The notes below the pieces were generated by a model. That model saw only the letters and a list, made by a program, of their open reading frames with translations, ran no database searches and was not told the origin of the DNA. Both the position numbers and the translations under genes were made by a program. Shown piece after piece: positions 7,850-17,009 of a stretch of DNA of 64,000 bases. The DNA lies in the NCBI GenBank assembly GCA_043497085.1, contig JBIEKI010000009.1; one strand, given 5' to 3'. Numbering within the stretch: the stretch's first letter is position 1; each line of letters starts with the position of its first letter. Source of the DNA: Thalassobacillus sp043497085. GTDB taxonomy: Bacteria; Bacillota; Bacilli; Bacillales; Halobacillaceae.

Positions 7850-8302
7850 TTATGGGAAAACGTTGAGCTTTATTAATAATTTTGAAATAGCCCCGATGGC
7901 CAGAAAGCCGCCAACATACATAAGGATAGTGTAAATAAAACTCCATTCCTGCCCATAAGATAGTGTTCCCTGGAGGAGGGCTAATCCTTCTAAGGTAGTC
8001 ATCCCTCCGATAAACAAGCTGTATACCAAAATAGGGTGCTTCCTTTTGTAGACAAGCATATAGGTAAACCAGGCCCCGGCAATAGTGAAGATGCCCAGGT
8101 CTAAGAACAAGGAATCCAACAATACAATCACGGGCATATGATTCACTTTCCATAACCCTAGATGTATCCCTGCCTGGTTTAGAACGACAGCAATTAAAGC
8201 GGTAATGGGAGCTGTTGTGTAGAAAATCTTCGGTGCCTTCTTATATAAATAGACCCCTGTTATCCATGGAATTATAAAACCTGCAATTAGTATAAATACC
8301 AC
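7850..8302 (-). CDS. Polytopic membrane protein, about 150 aa
   Basis: Hypothetical; about five membrane helices fill the sequence (VVFILIAGFIIPWITGVYLY, FYTTAPITALIAVVLNQAGI, VIVLLDSLFLDLGIFTIAGA, PILVYSLFIGGMTTLEGLAL and IYTILMYVGGFLAIGAIS). It resembles the CBO0543-like membrane proteins of spore formers in length and layout, but I cannot confirm this. GTG codons at 8302, 8308 and 8311 compete; the first is best placed after TTGAGG. No operon partner. Confidence 0.55.
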   Translation of the reverse strand: MVFILIAGFIIPWITGVYLYKKAPKIFYTTAPITALIAVVLNQAGIHLGLWKVNHMPVIVLLDSLFLDLGIFTIAGAWFTYMLVYKRKHPILVYSLFIGGMTTLEGLALLQGTLSYGQEWSFIYTILMYVGGFLAIGAISKLLIKLNVFP

Positions 8303-8638
8303 TGCCACCACCTCAAGTTATTTTTTGATTTACTGATATTTTTATACATTCATCTATCAGGTTTTACTAGCTGGGAGAAAAGAAGTTTTAAGTATTGTTC
8401 AGTACGTGTAAGATATCGTGGTTATATCGTGGTTTCATAGAAGGAATGGATATTAGAAATCGTTTTGCTGCCATGAAGGTAAGAGAGGGAGGGGCTTGAG
8501 TTGGGGTGGAACTTTTATAAAAGGCGATTGACATGGAAGATGAACTACTGGAAGACATATATTAGCGCCTGACCCCCACTTTAGAAGAGTGGGGATAGGC
8601 ACCGTTCATATCAGTCATAACATAATAGACATTGAAGG
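8303..8638. other. Gene-free stretch with repeat copy 3
   Basis: About 330 bases separate the membrane gene from arr. Apart from the hairpin repeat at 8565-8602 only very short reading frames occur (for example ATGGATATTAG and ATGGAAGATG starts running 10-17 codons) without convincing ribosome binding sites. A direct repeat TATCGTGGT occurs twice near 8415-8435. Confidence 0.5.
8565..8602 (+). repeat. GTGCCTG-type hairpin repeat, copy 3 (short)
   Basis: GCGCCTGACCCCCAC and GTGGGGATAGGCACC form the stem; the central TTAATGCATT part of the other copies is missing, leaving TTTAGAAGA. It lies behind the 3' end of arr on the minus strand. Confidence 0.65.
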
Positions 8639-9055
8639 TTAATCGTAAATGACTGCTTTTCCTTGTTCACGTAACTTTTTTAAAGAGGTAAGCATATGAT
8701 TTATTACTTCATCCGAATGTCTTTCCCACGTCTTTAATTCGGCTACTATTTTCAAAGGCGATTTAGACCGGTAAGAACGTGTGGGATTTCCAGGGAACTT
8801 TTTGTCAGTAACGTTCGGATCATTTTCAAATTCACCTAGGGGTTCTACAATATAAATTCTTTCTTTTGAATTAGACTTTGCTAATTCAGCACCCCATTTA
8901 GCAGCCTCTAATGTTGCGGTGAAATATATATAGTTTGATTTTTTGTCCTGGTAGTTGGATAAGTATTGCGGTTTCAACAGATCTCCAATATTCAGTGCTG
9001 CCTTCGTACCATGAAAGAATGGGCCTTTATCTAAGACATCTTTTTTGTCATTCAT
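8639..9055 (-). CDS. arr: Rifampin ADP-ribosyltransferase (Arr)
   Basis: 138 residues, the usual Arr size. The sequence opens KGPFFHGTKAALNIGDLLKP, carries YIYFTATLEAAKWGAELA in the middle, and has the family signature DPNVTDKKFPGNPTRSYRS. Arr transfers ADP-ribose from NAD to the 23-hydroxyl of rifamycins in the cytoplasm and gives resistance. The conserved His of FHGT, Tyr of the YFTATL segment and Asp of the DPN/TDKKFPGNP segment are present, so an active enzyme is likely. It stands alone with its own promoter region. Chromosomal arr homologues are widespread in environmental Bacillaceae, so this need not be recent transfer. Confidence 0.93.
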   Translation of the reverse strand: MNDKKDVLDKGPFFHGTKAALNIGDLLKPQYLSNYQDKKSNYIYFTATLEAAKWGAELAKSNSKERIYIVEPLGEFENDPNVTDKKFPGNPTRSYRSKSPLKIVAELKTWERHSDEVINHMLTSLKKLREQGKAVIYD

Positions 9056-9201
9056 ACCGATACACCTCTTATTTTTAGATTTGTGTATTACAGTATAGGA
9101 CAGGAACGATAGAAAGAGTAGTCTACAAATACTTTATAATTAGGAGTATAATGGAAGTAGAAAGCCTGGATTTGAACAAAAATACTTTTTATACTTAAAA
9201 T

Positions 9202-9633
9202 TCAAGCCTGCTCACTTTTTTCTGGTGGGTCATAAGTGACATAGGTACCTCCGATGAAATCATGGATGGCTCGTTTATCTTCTCTTAATCCGACCATAAA
9301 TGCACTGACAATAAGCCCGATTCCTAAAGTAAATGCATATACAAATGCACTTACCAATTCTCTCAGCAGCATATTCCCTATCCCTACATTTTCTCCATTC
9401 TTCTTCACGATACGCACTCCTGTCAGGCGTTTACCGACGGTGTATCCATACCAGAAGATAGGCAGGAGGAGGACATACAATAGCCCGATTCCATCTGTCG
9501 GGTCATAGTCCTCACCTAAAAATTCTCCAGACAGGGTTAGAGTAATGAGTCCTGTCACCACACTCATTAAAATACTATCGATGATTCTCGCCCCTAACCT
9601 GTTCCAAAACCCTGCTGGATTAGATATTTCCAT
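9202..9633 (-). CDS. RDD family membrane protein
   Basis: 143 residues with the RDD hallmark: AGFWNRLGARIIDSILMSVV at the N-terminus (R-x4-D in the first helix), LLYVLLLPIFWYGYTVGKRL-TGVRIVKK-NGENVG in the middle, and the late REDKRAIHDFIGGTYVTYD. RDD proteins have three membrane helices and have been linked to ion exchange and stress, with no settled function. It has a GGGGGAT ribosome binding site and no operon partner; its 3' end faces the arr promoter region. Confidence 0.88.
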   Translation of the reverse strand: MEISNPAGFWNRLGARIIDSILMSVVTGLITLTLSGEFLGEDYDPTDGIGLLYVLLLPIFWYGYTVGKRLTGVRIVKKNGENVGIGNMLLRELVSAFVYAFTLGIGLIVSAFMVGLREDKRAIHDFIGGTYVTYDPPEKSEQA

Positions 9634-9856
9634 CCGTGATCCCCCTTACAATTTTCTCTTTTCACTTTATCGTATCATATCTATTTTCTATGAAGCTTTT
9701 ATATGCATATGATTCGTTTGCAATCCGATATAAGTGAAGGAAACTTCAAATCAGAATAAATAATTCATAAATCTGTCTTGGTTTGTATAGGTATGCTAGC
9801 GATAATAAGTGGAATGATCTTAAGTATTTTATAATAAAAGTAGCACAGAGGAGGGG

Positions 9857-10381
9857 ATGGAATTGTTACCGTCTTTTGAAACAGAGCGGTTGTTCTTGCG
9901 GGAGCGAACGCTGGAAGATATGGATGACTGCATTGAAATGGATCTTGATATCGAGGTAGTAAAATACATACCGGAGATAGCGGAGCTTATTAATGGAGGA
10001 TATTATAATCAGCACAGAGCTTTTGTCAGAAAGCGTATGGAAACGGTGTATCCTCCTGGGATGGGGTACTGGGTAATTGAATCAAAAGAAAATCCTGCAG
10101 AATTTTTGGGCTGGGTACTATTGATTCCAATAGACAATCGTGGCCCGGAGATTGAAATTGGGTGGAGGCTAAAACGGAAATATTGGGGGAAGGGCTATGC
10201 TACGGAGGCAGCACGGGTGATTTTACAACATGCTTTTGATACGCCGGGCCTGGAAAAAATAGTGGCGGATATCCATTACATGAATCATGGATCCATCAGG
10301 GTTGCTGAGAAACTTGGTCTCAAAGCGATCGGTACAGATGACGATACTAATTATAGAAGATACTGCATATATAAAAGTTAA
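9857..10381 (+). CDS. GNAT family N-acetyltransferase (RimJ/RimL type)
   Basis: 174 residues in one GNAT fold. The start FETERLFLRERTLEDMDDCIEMD is typical of RimJ/L-like enzymes, EIEIGWRLKRKYWGKGYATEAARVIL gives the acetyl-CoA pyrophosphate loop (R/Q-x-x-G-x-G/A), and NHGSIRVAEKLGLKAIGTD the C-terminal N-x-x-S motif. It would acetylate an amine on a protein or small molecule. GGAGG at 9850-9854 favours either the ATG at 9857 or the in-frame TTG at 9863. Monocistronic. Confidence 0.85.
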   Translation: MELLPSFETERLFLRERTLEDMDDCIEMDLDIEVVKYIPEIAELINGGYYNQHRAFVRKRMETVYPPGMGYWVIESKENPAEFLGWVLLIPIDNRGPEIEIGWRLKRKYWGKGYATEAARVILQHAFDTPGLEKIVADIHYMNHGSIRVAEKLGLKAIGTDDDTNYRRYCIYKS

Positions 10382-10447
10382 TTCAAATCAATAAAGGGTT
10401 TTTCCGTTATATTGAGGTTTATGGTGAAGTGAGGAATAGGATGGGAG

Positions 10448-11809
10448 TTGTCGTGGTTGAAACGGAGAGAAAAGGCTGTTGTTATTGGTGGAGGTATTTC
10501 TGGAAAATTGGCTGCACGTGTGCTGGCTGATTCTTTTCAGGAGGTCATTATTTTAGAACGTGATTCAGAAGCCCATGGGCCTCTTCCGAGGAAAGGAGCG
10601 CCCCAAGGCGAGCATATCCATGCGCTGCTTTTTGCTGGTGCGAATGGTCTTGAAGAACTGTTTCCTGGTATTACGGAGAGGTTTAACAGAAGCGGGGCTG
10701 TTAAAATCAATGCAACCCAGGATGTTGCCTGGTTTCACCATGGCGTTTGGAAACTACGGTTTAACGGAGACTACACAACTATTCTTCAGACACGCCCGCA
10801 TCTGGAGTGGCATATCGAACAATATGTGAAAAGCATCCCAAACATAAGCATTAAGTACAGCCAAAGGGTTCGTGACTTTTTCTATAATGAAGAAGAAAAT
10901 CAAATTACCGGAGTCGAAATTGCTGATGGCGACACGATAAAAACCATTCATGCAGATCTCGTGGTAGATGCCAGTGGCGTGAGTAGTATTTCCTCCAGGT
11001 GGCTTACCAAACGAGAAGTACATATACCCGTGGAGAAGGTTAAAATTGACTTGAGTTATTTTACAAAGACCCTTGAACTCCCTGACAACCCAGACAGGGA
11101 CTGGTCGATTAAGCTTGTGTATCCAACGCCTCCGTTAGAAAAAATCGGCGGTGGCATTTCGAGGGTAGAGGGGAATCGTTATTTAGTCACTTTCATGGGA
11201 TATCATAACGAAATAAACGAAAAAGAAGTACTAAAGAGTGATGATAGCTTTATAGAAATCGCCAGAAAATTGCCGAAACTGGATCTCTATCACGAACTGA
11301 AGGATGCCACTGCTTTATCCAAAACTGCTACCTTCCGTGTACCGAATATTACTTGGAGAAGAATAGATAAGGTGAAGCAGCTGCCAACGGGGCTTTTGAT
11401 GATTGGTGACACGGTATGCAGGATTGATCCTTTTTTTGGCCAGGGGATGAGTATTGCAGTCCTGGAAGCACTGGCATTAAAAAAATTGCTTACCAGCGAC
11501 AATAGGTCCACGCAAAATATAATAGACAGGTTTCATCAAGAGGCCGGGAAAATCATTTCTCCTATTTGGAATATGGTAATCACAGAAGATTTTCGCTACC
11601 CCGATACGATTGGAAAGAAACCCGTAGGCCTTGCTATTCAGCAATGGTATGCGAAAAACATTTTTCTTTTATCATCGGAAAACAAAGATGTCTATCAGTC
11701 TTTTATACGTGTAATGCATCTGCTTGGCCCAACTTCTACTTTGATGCGTCCGGGAGTTGTAAAAAGTATGTTGAAGCGAACATTTTCAAATAATCGTAAA
11801 ATACGTTAG
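10448..11809 (+). CDS. FAD-dependent oxidoreductase (monooxygenase-like)
   Basis: 453 residues. The dinucleotide fold is at the N-terminus (AVVIGGGISGKLAARVLAD then the Glu-ending strand VIILERD), and the second FAD motif is MIGDTVCRIDPFFGQGMSIA near residue 320, as in p-hydroxybenzoate hydroxylase and geranylgeranyl-reductase-like proteins. The motif PRKGAPQGEHIHALL (residues about 46-60) is characteristic of a bacterial subfamily close to squalene epoxidase-like and halogenase-like oxidoreductases. Substrate unknown. The start is a TTG at 10448 or 10457; an overlapping ATG at 10441 is out of frame. No pathway partner next to it. Confidence 0.8.
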   Translation: MSWLKRREKAVVIGGGISGKLAARVLADSFQEVIILERDSEAHGPLPRKGAPQGEHIHALLFAGANGLEELFPGITERFNRSGAVKINATQDVAWFHHGVWKLRFNGDYTTILQTRPHLEWHIEQYVKSIPNISIKYSQRVRDFFYNEEENQITGVEIADGDTIKTIHADLVVDASGVSSISSRWLTKREVHIPVEKVKIDLSYFTKTLELPDNPDRDWSIKLVYPTPPLEKIGGGISRVEGNRYLVTFMGYHNEINEKEVLKSDDSFIEIARKLPKLDLYHELKDATALSKTATFRVPNITWRRIDKVKQLPTGLLMIGDTVCRIDPFFGQGMSIAVLEALALKKLLTSDNRSTQNIIDRFHQEAGKIISPIWNMVITEDFRYPDTIGKKPVGLAIQQWYAKNIFLLSSENKDVYQSFIRVMHLLGPTSTLMRPGVVKSMLKRTFSNNRKIR

Positions 11810-11922
11810 GTCGGAACATCGTTGCGTGAGGACAGGAGGTAAGTGCGTTAGGCAAGAAGTTTCTCGTTCGTTCCACGCTGGCTAACCATTTATGTGACAG
11901 GCGGCTTTTGCCTTTGTTTTTT

Positions 11923-11962
11923 AAAAAGGCTGGTCCGTTGAAAAATACGGTCCTCGCCTTTT
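11923..11962. terminator. Bidirectional terminator
   Basis: Outer stem AAAAGGC / GCCTTTT with an inner GTCCGT / ACGGTC pairing lies between the convergent FAD oxidoreductase and nucleoside hydrolase genes. Confidence 0.65.
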
Positions 11963-11973
11963 CTGAAGGATAA

Positions 11974-12918
11974 TTAAAAGGTTTCTCCTGTCATAACACT
12001 CATAAAATTTTTGAAGAACAGGGAATAATCGAATTGAAATGCAATATCATGGAGTTTGGCTGTTTCTTCAAATTCAATATAAGGTCGAATGTCAGCAATA
12101 CTTTGTCCTCTCAGTATTCCAGTAGCGCTGGTATCAATATGAACTGGCAACTGTCGATAATTAAACATTTCAGGATGTAGAGGAGCCATCATGGTGAGTG
12201 CATCGTGTACAGGACTACCTTTGATATCGGGGTTCCTTCCTTTATAAAAATCATAATAAAAGTCCAATAGTTTTTTAACGATTTTAGCTTTTCCTTTTGC
12301 CCCGATGTAGTCAGCCATTTCAGGTGTGACAATGGCGTGATCTGTCACATTCAACGGGATAATCTTGAGGTTTTCGGCGTAAGTGAGCACAATTTTAACT
12401 GCAACGGGGTCAGCATGGAAGTTAGCTTCTGATACAGCCGTAACATTACCAGGAACCCAGAAGGCCCCTCCCATGATATAGTATTCTTTCACTTCTTTCA
12501 TGAGTGATTGATATAAAATGAACATCGTTGCGAGTGCTGTGAGCCTGCCAATGTTTATGATAATCAATTCGTCTCGATGTGTATCAATGATATCTACTAT
12601 TTCAAAGAAATTCTCGATTACTCCTTCATATTTACCCGGTGTAATTGGCCCCAATCCATACTCGCCGTGAATTTCCGGATAAAAGGCAGGTGTCTCTCCG
12701 GTCATAGGGGCTTCGGCTCCTCCAATGATCGGAACGTCCTTTGCTACATCAAAAAGATCAAACAAGTAATGAACGTTTCCGACAGCAACATCTCGTGGGA
12801 CATTTCCATAATCGGCAACAATCCCCACCAATTCAATGTCATCATTTAAATATGCATAAATAAGGGCAATCGCATCATCCACCCCTATGTCTCCGAAAAC
12901 CAGGGCCTTCTTAACCAT
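11974..12918 (-). CDS. Nucleoside hydrolase
   Basis: About 314 residues, the usual size of inosine-uridine-preferring nucleoside hydrolases, which cleave the N-glycosidic bond of ribonucleosides. The calcium site GDIGVDDAIAL keeps the second Asp of the usual DTDPGxDD and the DD pair, though the first Asp is replaced; NFHADPVA keeps the substrate Asn and DP; PVHDALTM keeps the late His-Asp. GRLTAL replaces the usual GPLTN. So the core active site is intact but the surroundings are divergent, and the substrate may differ. The frame extends upstream to 13041, but TAGGAG lies before the ATG at 12918, which begins MVKKALVFGD. Confidence 0.85.
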   Translation of the reverse strand: MVKKALVFGDIGVDDAIALIYAYLNDDIELVGIVADYGNVPRDVAVGNVHYLFDLFDVAKDVPIIGGAEAPMTGETPAFYPEIHGEYGLGPITPGKYEGVIENFFEIVDIIDTHRDELIIINIGRLTALATMFILYQSLMKEVKEYYIMGGAFWVPGNVTAVSEANFHADPVAVKIVLTYAENLKIIPLNVTDHAIVTPEMADYIGAKGKAKIVKKLLDFYYDFYKGRNPDIKGSPVHDALTMMAPLHPEMFNYRQLPVHIDTSATGILRGQSIADIRPYIEFEETAKLHDIAFQFDYSLFFKNFMSVMTGETF

Positions 12919-13281
12919 ACTATTCACTCCTAGACCGCTATTCGTATCGTTATAATAGTTGATGTAATAATTGGGGAAATGTGCCTGTATAAATGTTCCT
13001 AGAGTTTCTACAACAAAATAAGGTGGATAAAGGGCGTGCACACATAAGTGTTAAGACGCCACTGCAAACCTCATGAGAAAATAGGTTGAGTATTTGATGG
13101 GGTTTTGAAATAATTGGAATTAAGTGATTAGGAAGATAATGTCTTACAAACACCTTCTTATCATAGATTACGATATTATGGTAAATATTAGCATTACATA
13201 TAAATGTTTAATCCCGATGATTACAGATTAGAAGTTTTATGCAAGAAGCGGTCGTTGTATGGAAAGATAGGGGGAGGAAGG
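12919..13281. other. Gene-free divergent region
   Basis: Between the nucleoside hydrolase start and the next membrane gene I see no RNA gene, repeat or well-supported reading frame. It must hold the divergent promoters; AT-rich candidates occur around 13160-13200 but none is convincing. Confidence 0.4.
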
Positions 13282-13560
13282 TTGAGGAAGCAGAAAACAG
13301 GAATCTTATTAGGTTTCATATCCATGTTACCTGTAATTATTAGTGTCAAAGTTTTCTATATTTTAAGAGGGCCTGATGTAAATTTGCACGTTATCATTAC
13401 AGTCTACAGTATTCTTTCGGTGGCTGGTATTTTACTGGCGATACTCTCCTGGTTGATGGCTAAGCGTTGGTTATTGCTATTGATCAGCCTTGTCGGGAAT
13501 GGGTTTGTGCTGGTCGTTGCCTATTTCCTGCAGCTGGCGATGGGGATTGGAGGCCCGTAA
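13282..13560 (+). CDS. Small membrane protein, about 92 aa
   Basis: Hypothetical with three membrane helices (GILLGFISMLPVIISVKVFYI, IITVYSILSVAGILLAILSWL and WLLLLISLVGNGFVLVVAYFL). The frame is open from ATG 13204, but GGGGGAGG lies 4-5 bases before the TTG at 13282, and the translated part upstream of it looks random, so I start there. It precedes the giant membrane protein by 45 bases and is likely in the same unit. Confidence 0.5.
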   Translation: MRKQKTGILLGFISMLPVIISVKVFYILRGPDVNLHVIITVYSILSVAGILLAILSWLMAKRWLLLLISLVGNGFVLVVAYFLQLAMGIGGP

Positions 13561-13605
13561 AGAGCTGACTTCCGATATAGGGGAGCAGGAGGAAGGGGGA
13601 GGAGT

Positions 13606-16600
13606 ATGGCTTTTTTACCAGAAGATGAGAAACTGACCATATTTAATGATCGGCTTTTTCAATTATGGAAGAATGGATATTTGAGTGATGAAGCATATGA
13701 GGACGCCATAAAAGCGAACGAGTCCTACATACACGACATGGAGCTGGCTGCAAATCAGCCGGAAGAAGCTGAATCTGACCCGGTGCAGATGACAGAACCT
13801 GAGCCTGTGAAGCCAGTGAAACAGAAAAAAGTGAAATCGGCTGAAGAAATACGGGAACGGAACATCACCTGGTCGTTAATCCTCGGGGTTTCGCTTTTAC
13901 TCATTACTGGTCTGATCGTTGCGACGAGCCAGTGGAATCAAATGGAGGCTGGCATGAAAGTTGCTTCAATCGCATTTGTTTCCTTGTTTTTCTTCGGGTT
14001 AAGTTATTTCACCGGTCATATCCTGAAAATCAGGAAGACGGCTTTTGCTTTTCTGACATTGGGGAGTTTGCTGATTCCCATCGGGATTGTGGCCATCGGC
14101 TTTTTTGAACTGTTAGGCAGCTATTTGTCTTTGTTTGGAGAGGGAAGGTACCTGCTTGGTGTGATGGGAACGCTCCTTCCACTGCCGTTATATATCAGGC
14201 ACGCCTTCGTACATCAATCCCGGTTATATGTATGGATTACCCTTGTGTTTGCTTCGCTTTCTGTTGGTTTTGCGCTAGGGGCGCTGCCGCTGTCGGTTGA
14301 CGAGTTTTATTTGCTATTGATGCTCTATAACGCTGTACTGCTGATCGTTTATGTGCGTGCTAAGACATGGAACCTTTTTATAAAAGAGTTACCACTATAC
14401 GCTCAGCTGAACCTTGTGCTATCGACACTGCTCATGTTGTTTTTCTTTGAAAGTGAATTTTTTTATAGTTTCAATCTATTACTGACAGCAAGCATCTATA
14501 TGGCGATGGTGTTCGTCTATAAAACGAAAGCGTACCAGTTCGTCTTTTCAGTTATGATTGTCTATGCCATCTATCAGCTGGTCGAGCATACCCCATTGCA
14601 GTCGGTCGATGTGACGATTTATGCGTTAGCCGGTCTGCTTTACTTAGGATTCGCCTATGCCTTTAAGGACAATGAATTTGTAGAAAAAGTGTTCCGTTAC
14701 ACGAGCGGGGTTGTTTCGCTGTGTGCTTTTATTTATATAAGTTATCAAGGCATTACACTAAAGGGAGAAGAAGGCTCTGTGGTGCTGCTGGTGGCATATT
14801 TGATTATCACCGCCAATTATCTTCTTTTGGCAAATGTGATCAGCCATGTGGCATTCCGCTATTTGACGCCGATTTTCTTTTTTATCAGCTTATGGAACCT
14901 TTGGGAGTTGGGCCATGTCGCTCCGTTGTTCCTCTTTATGTTCCTTGGAGCTTCCATTGTGTTTGTTTATGTCGGATTGTGGACAAAAATTAGCTGGCTG
15001 CAGCCGGTGCAGGAAAGCACCTTGTACACGTCGCTGATCGTTTTAGCGGGATCGATCGGCTATGCCATGTACGACATGCTATTTGGATATGTTTCCTTCA
15101 TGTTCCTCCTGGTCAGTCTGCTTGCTTATCTGGTGAAAAAGAAACCCGTGCGTACTGAAATCCGGGAAACAGCTATATGGAGCCAGCCTTCCGCTTCCAT
15201 GGTAGCTGCAGCCATGGTGTATGAACCGCTTGTACGCTGGTTTCCATCCTATGAGACGGGGTTATCCTTTCCGTTTCATATCGCAGCGGCATCTGTCCTG
15301 CACGTGATTGTTTTTGTGGGGTGGTACAAATGGAAGGAAAAGGAATTGGCAGCTGCGACTTTTTATATTTCCCAGGGTGCTTATGTCTTGTCGATGATCA
15401 TGTTATGGAATAATCCCCTGGTTGATGCCGCTGTTGTCAGGCCGCTGATTCTTTTAACCGGTATTGGCATGATGTTTGGACTTGTGCATTTTTCTAAACA
15501 GTCCTATTTATGGGGTGCAGTGGCACTAGTCACCCTTGCCTTTTACGTATCTCTTTTAGAAACTTTTTCAATCGGATCGTTCGAGGCTTTCCTTATTTAT
15601 ATGCTATTTGCTCCCGTGCTGTTGGTCGCGATAGGGGAGGCAGGACAAAAAAGGTGGGCGTCGAGCAAGCCGTATTTTTATGGGCTGGGACATATCATCC
15701 AGCCATTGATCATCGTTCTGTTTCTGTTGGATCAAATCGGAAGAACGAGTGTCCATCCCTTGTTCCTGCTTTTGCCGCTGGGGTTATATATCTATAGCTC
15801 GTTACAGGCAAAACGGGAGTGGGAATTGAAACTGATGCTTTTCGCGGCACTTACAACGCAGTTCCTGGTCGTTTTGACGCTGCCTGATTATTATGGCTGG
15901 TGGTCAACCATGCCGTATGTATATGCCTTTTTGATCACAAGCATTCTGATGGCTGGTATCTGGATGCTCGTGTCAGAAACCTGGAAAGAAAGAATCGAAT
16001 GGTACTGGATTCCTTTTTCGATATTCGGCTTATTCCTTTTTACCAGTCGTTCAGAGACATGGGCAGGGTTTGAATGGCTGGTCGCACTTGGCTATGCTAT
16101 TCTGATTCTCTTCTACTTACACCGGAGAGGGTGGTCACTTGTACGATTTGCACCATTATTACTGACGATCGTTTTGTGGGAAAATGTCATCATTGACTGG
16201 GACCTGACTGGTATTGTGGCTGTCATAGCCGGCTGTATCGGGATTTTACTAATTGCAGGCCGGTTTTTCCATTCCTATTTGATTGGCCCGAACTATGAGG
16301 TGGATGCGTACTCATGGACAGCACTTGTGTATATCGCTTATTTGAATGTCATGACGATGAGCGATGAAAATGTCTGGATACGTATCATCCCTGTCCTCCT
16401 TTTGGCCGTGTGGTTCCTCCTCCTTGCTAAAAAGTGGACGGAAGTCCTGCTCGAAAAAGGCTTTGTCACGGCTGGGTTTTTAAGCCTTTATGCCAGCTAT
16501 CTCCTTGTATCAGTCGATTATCATTGGTGGATCCCGGACCTGGTTGAAGCAGAGCTTCACATGCTGCCAATCCTTGGAATATTGTACTTTCTTAGAAAGC

Positions 16601-16989
16601 GGACCTGGAAAACGTTCGCGACGATGATGAATCGAATTCAGTTCGCTGTTGTCCTATTCGTTGCTGCTTATTTAGTCGTTGATGCGATACAAAGCCACAC
16701 TATTTGGGATGCCTGGATCATCGGAGGACTTTCGCTTGCTTCCATGATCGCCGGCATGCAGTGGCGAATCAAATCCTACTTTTTTGTCGGCATGGGCGTG
16801 TTGATGTTCAATGTCATTTACCAGACAAAACCATACTGGGGCAATGCACCGTGGTGGGTGTACTTACTGGTTGCCGGACTGCTTCTTATCGTCATCGCCA
16901 GTTACAATGAATGGAAGAAACAGCAATCGGATTCGCAGGTGGAAAGAAAACTGAAGCGGCTATGGGTTGCTTTGAAAAAGTGGAATTAA
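13606..16989 (+). CDS. Giant polytopic membrane protein (SCO7613 C-terminal-like)
   Basis: 1127 residues. A soluble acidic N-terminus of about 85 residues ends in a Lys/Glu stretch; after that an almost unbroken series of some 28-32 membrane helices runs to a short basic tail (KKQQSDSQVERKLKRLW). The first block NITWSLILGVSLLLITGL, then ATSQWNQMEAGMK and LLTLGSLLIPIGIVAIGFFE resemble the group annotated as 'SCO7613 C-terminal domain-containing membrane protein' (DUF2157-related). No transport or enzymatic motif is visible and function is unknown. AGGAGGAAGGGGGAGG precedes the ATG. The arylamine N-acetyltransferase follows after 20 bases. Confidence 0.75.
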   Translation: MAFLPEDEKLTIFNDRLFQLWKNGYLSDEAYEDAIKANESYIHDMELAANQPEEAESDPVQMTEPEPVKPVKQKKVKSAEEIRERNITWSLILGVSLLLITGLIVATSQWNQMEAGMKVASIAFVSLFFFGLSYFTGHILKIRKTAFAFLTLGSLLIPIGIVAIGFFELLGSYLSLFGEGRYLLGVMGTLLPLPLYIRHAFVHQSRLYVWITLVFASLSVGFALGALPLSVDEFYLLLMLYNAVLLIVYVRAKTWNLFIKELPLYAQLNLVLSTLLMLFFFESEFFYSFNLLLTASIYMAMVFVYKTKAYQFVFSVMIVYAIYQLVEHTPLQSVDVTIYALAGLLYLGFAYAFKDNEFVEKVFRYTSGVVSLCAFIYISYQGITLKGEEGSVVLLVAYLIITANYLLLANVISHVAFRYLTPIFFFISLWNLWELGHVAPLFLFMFLGASIVFVYVGLWTKISWLQPVQESTLYTSLIVLAGSIGYAMYDMLFGYVSFMFLLVSLLAYLVKKKPVRTEIRETAIWSQPSASMVAAAMVYEPLVRWFPSYETGLSFPFHIAAASVLHVIVFVGWYKWKEKELAAATFYISQGAYVLSMIMLWNNPLVDAAVVRPLILLTGIGMMFGLVHFSKQSYLWGAVALVTLAFYVSLLETFSIGSFEAFLIYMLFAPVLLVAIGEAGQKRWASSKPYFYGLGHIIQPLIIVLFLLDQIGRTSVHPLFLLLPLGLYIYSSLQAKREWELKLMLFAALTTQFLVVLTLPDYYGWWSTMPYVYAFLITSILMAGIWMLVSETWKERIEWYWIPFSIFGLFLFTSRSETWAGFEWLVALGYAILILFYLHRRGWSLVRFAPLLLTIVLWENVIIDWDLTGIVAVIAGCIGILLIAGRFFHSYLIGPNYEVDAYSWTALVYIAYLNVMTMSDENVWIRIIPVLLLAVWFLLLAKKWTEVLLEKGFVTAGFLSLYASYLLVSVDYHWWIPDLVEAELHMLPILGILYFLRKRTWKTFATMMNRIQFAVVLFVAAYLVVDAIQSHTIWDAWIIGGLSLASMIAGMQWRIKSYFFVGMGVLMFNVIYQTKPYWGNAPWWVYLLVAGLLLIVIASYNEWKKQQSDSQVERKLKRLWVALKKWN

Positions 16990-17009
16990 ACTTATTCGGA
17001 GGTACGATC

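Noticed and set aside
7674..8153. 159-codon minus-strand frame overlapping the 150-residue membrane protein
   Set aside because: Out-of-frame shadow of the better-supported membrane gene at 7850-8302; Cys/His/Arg-rich composition.
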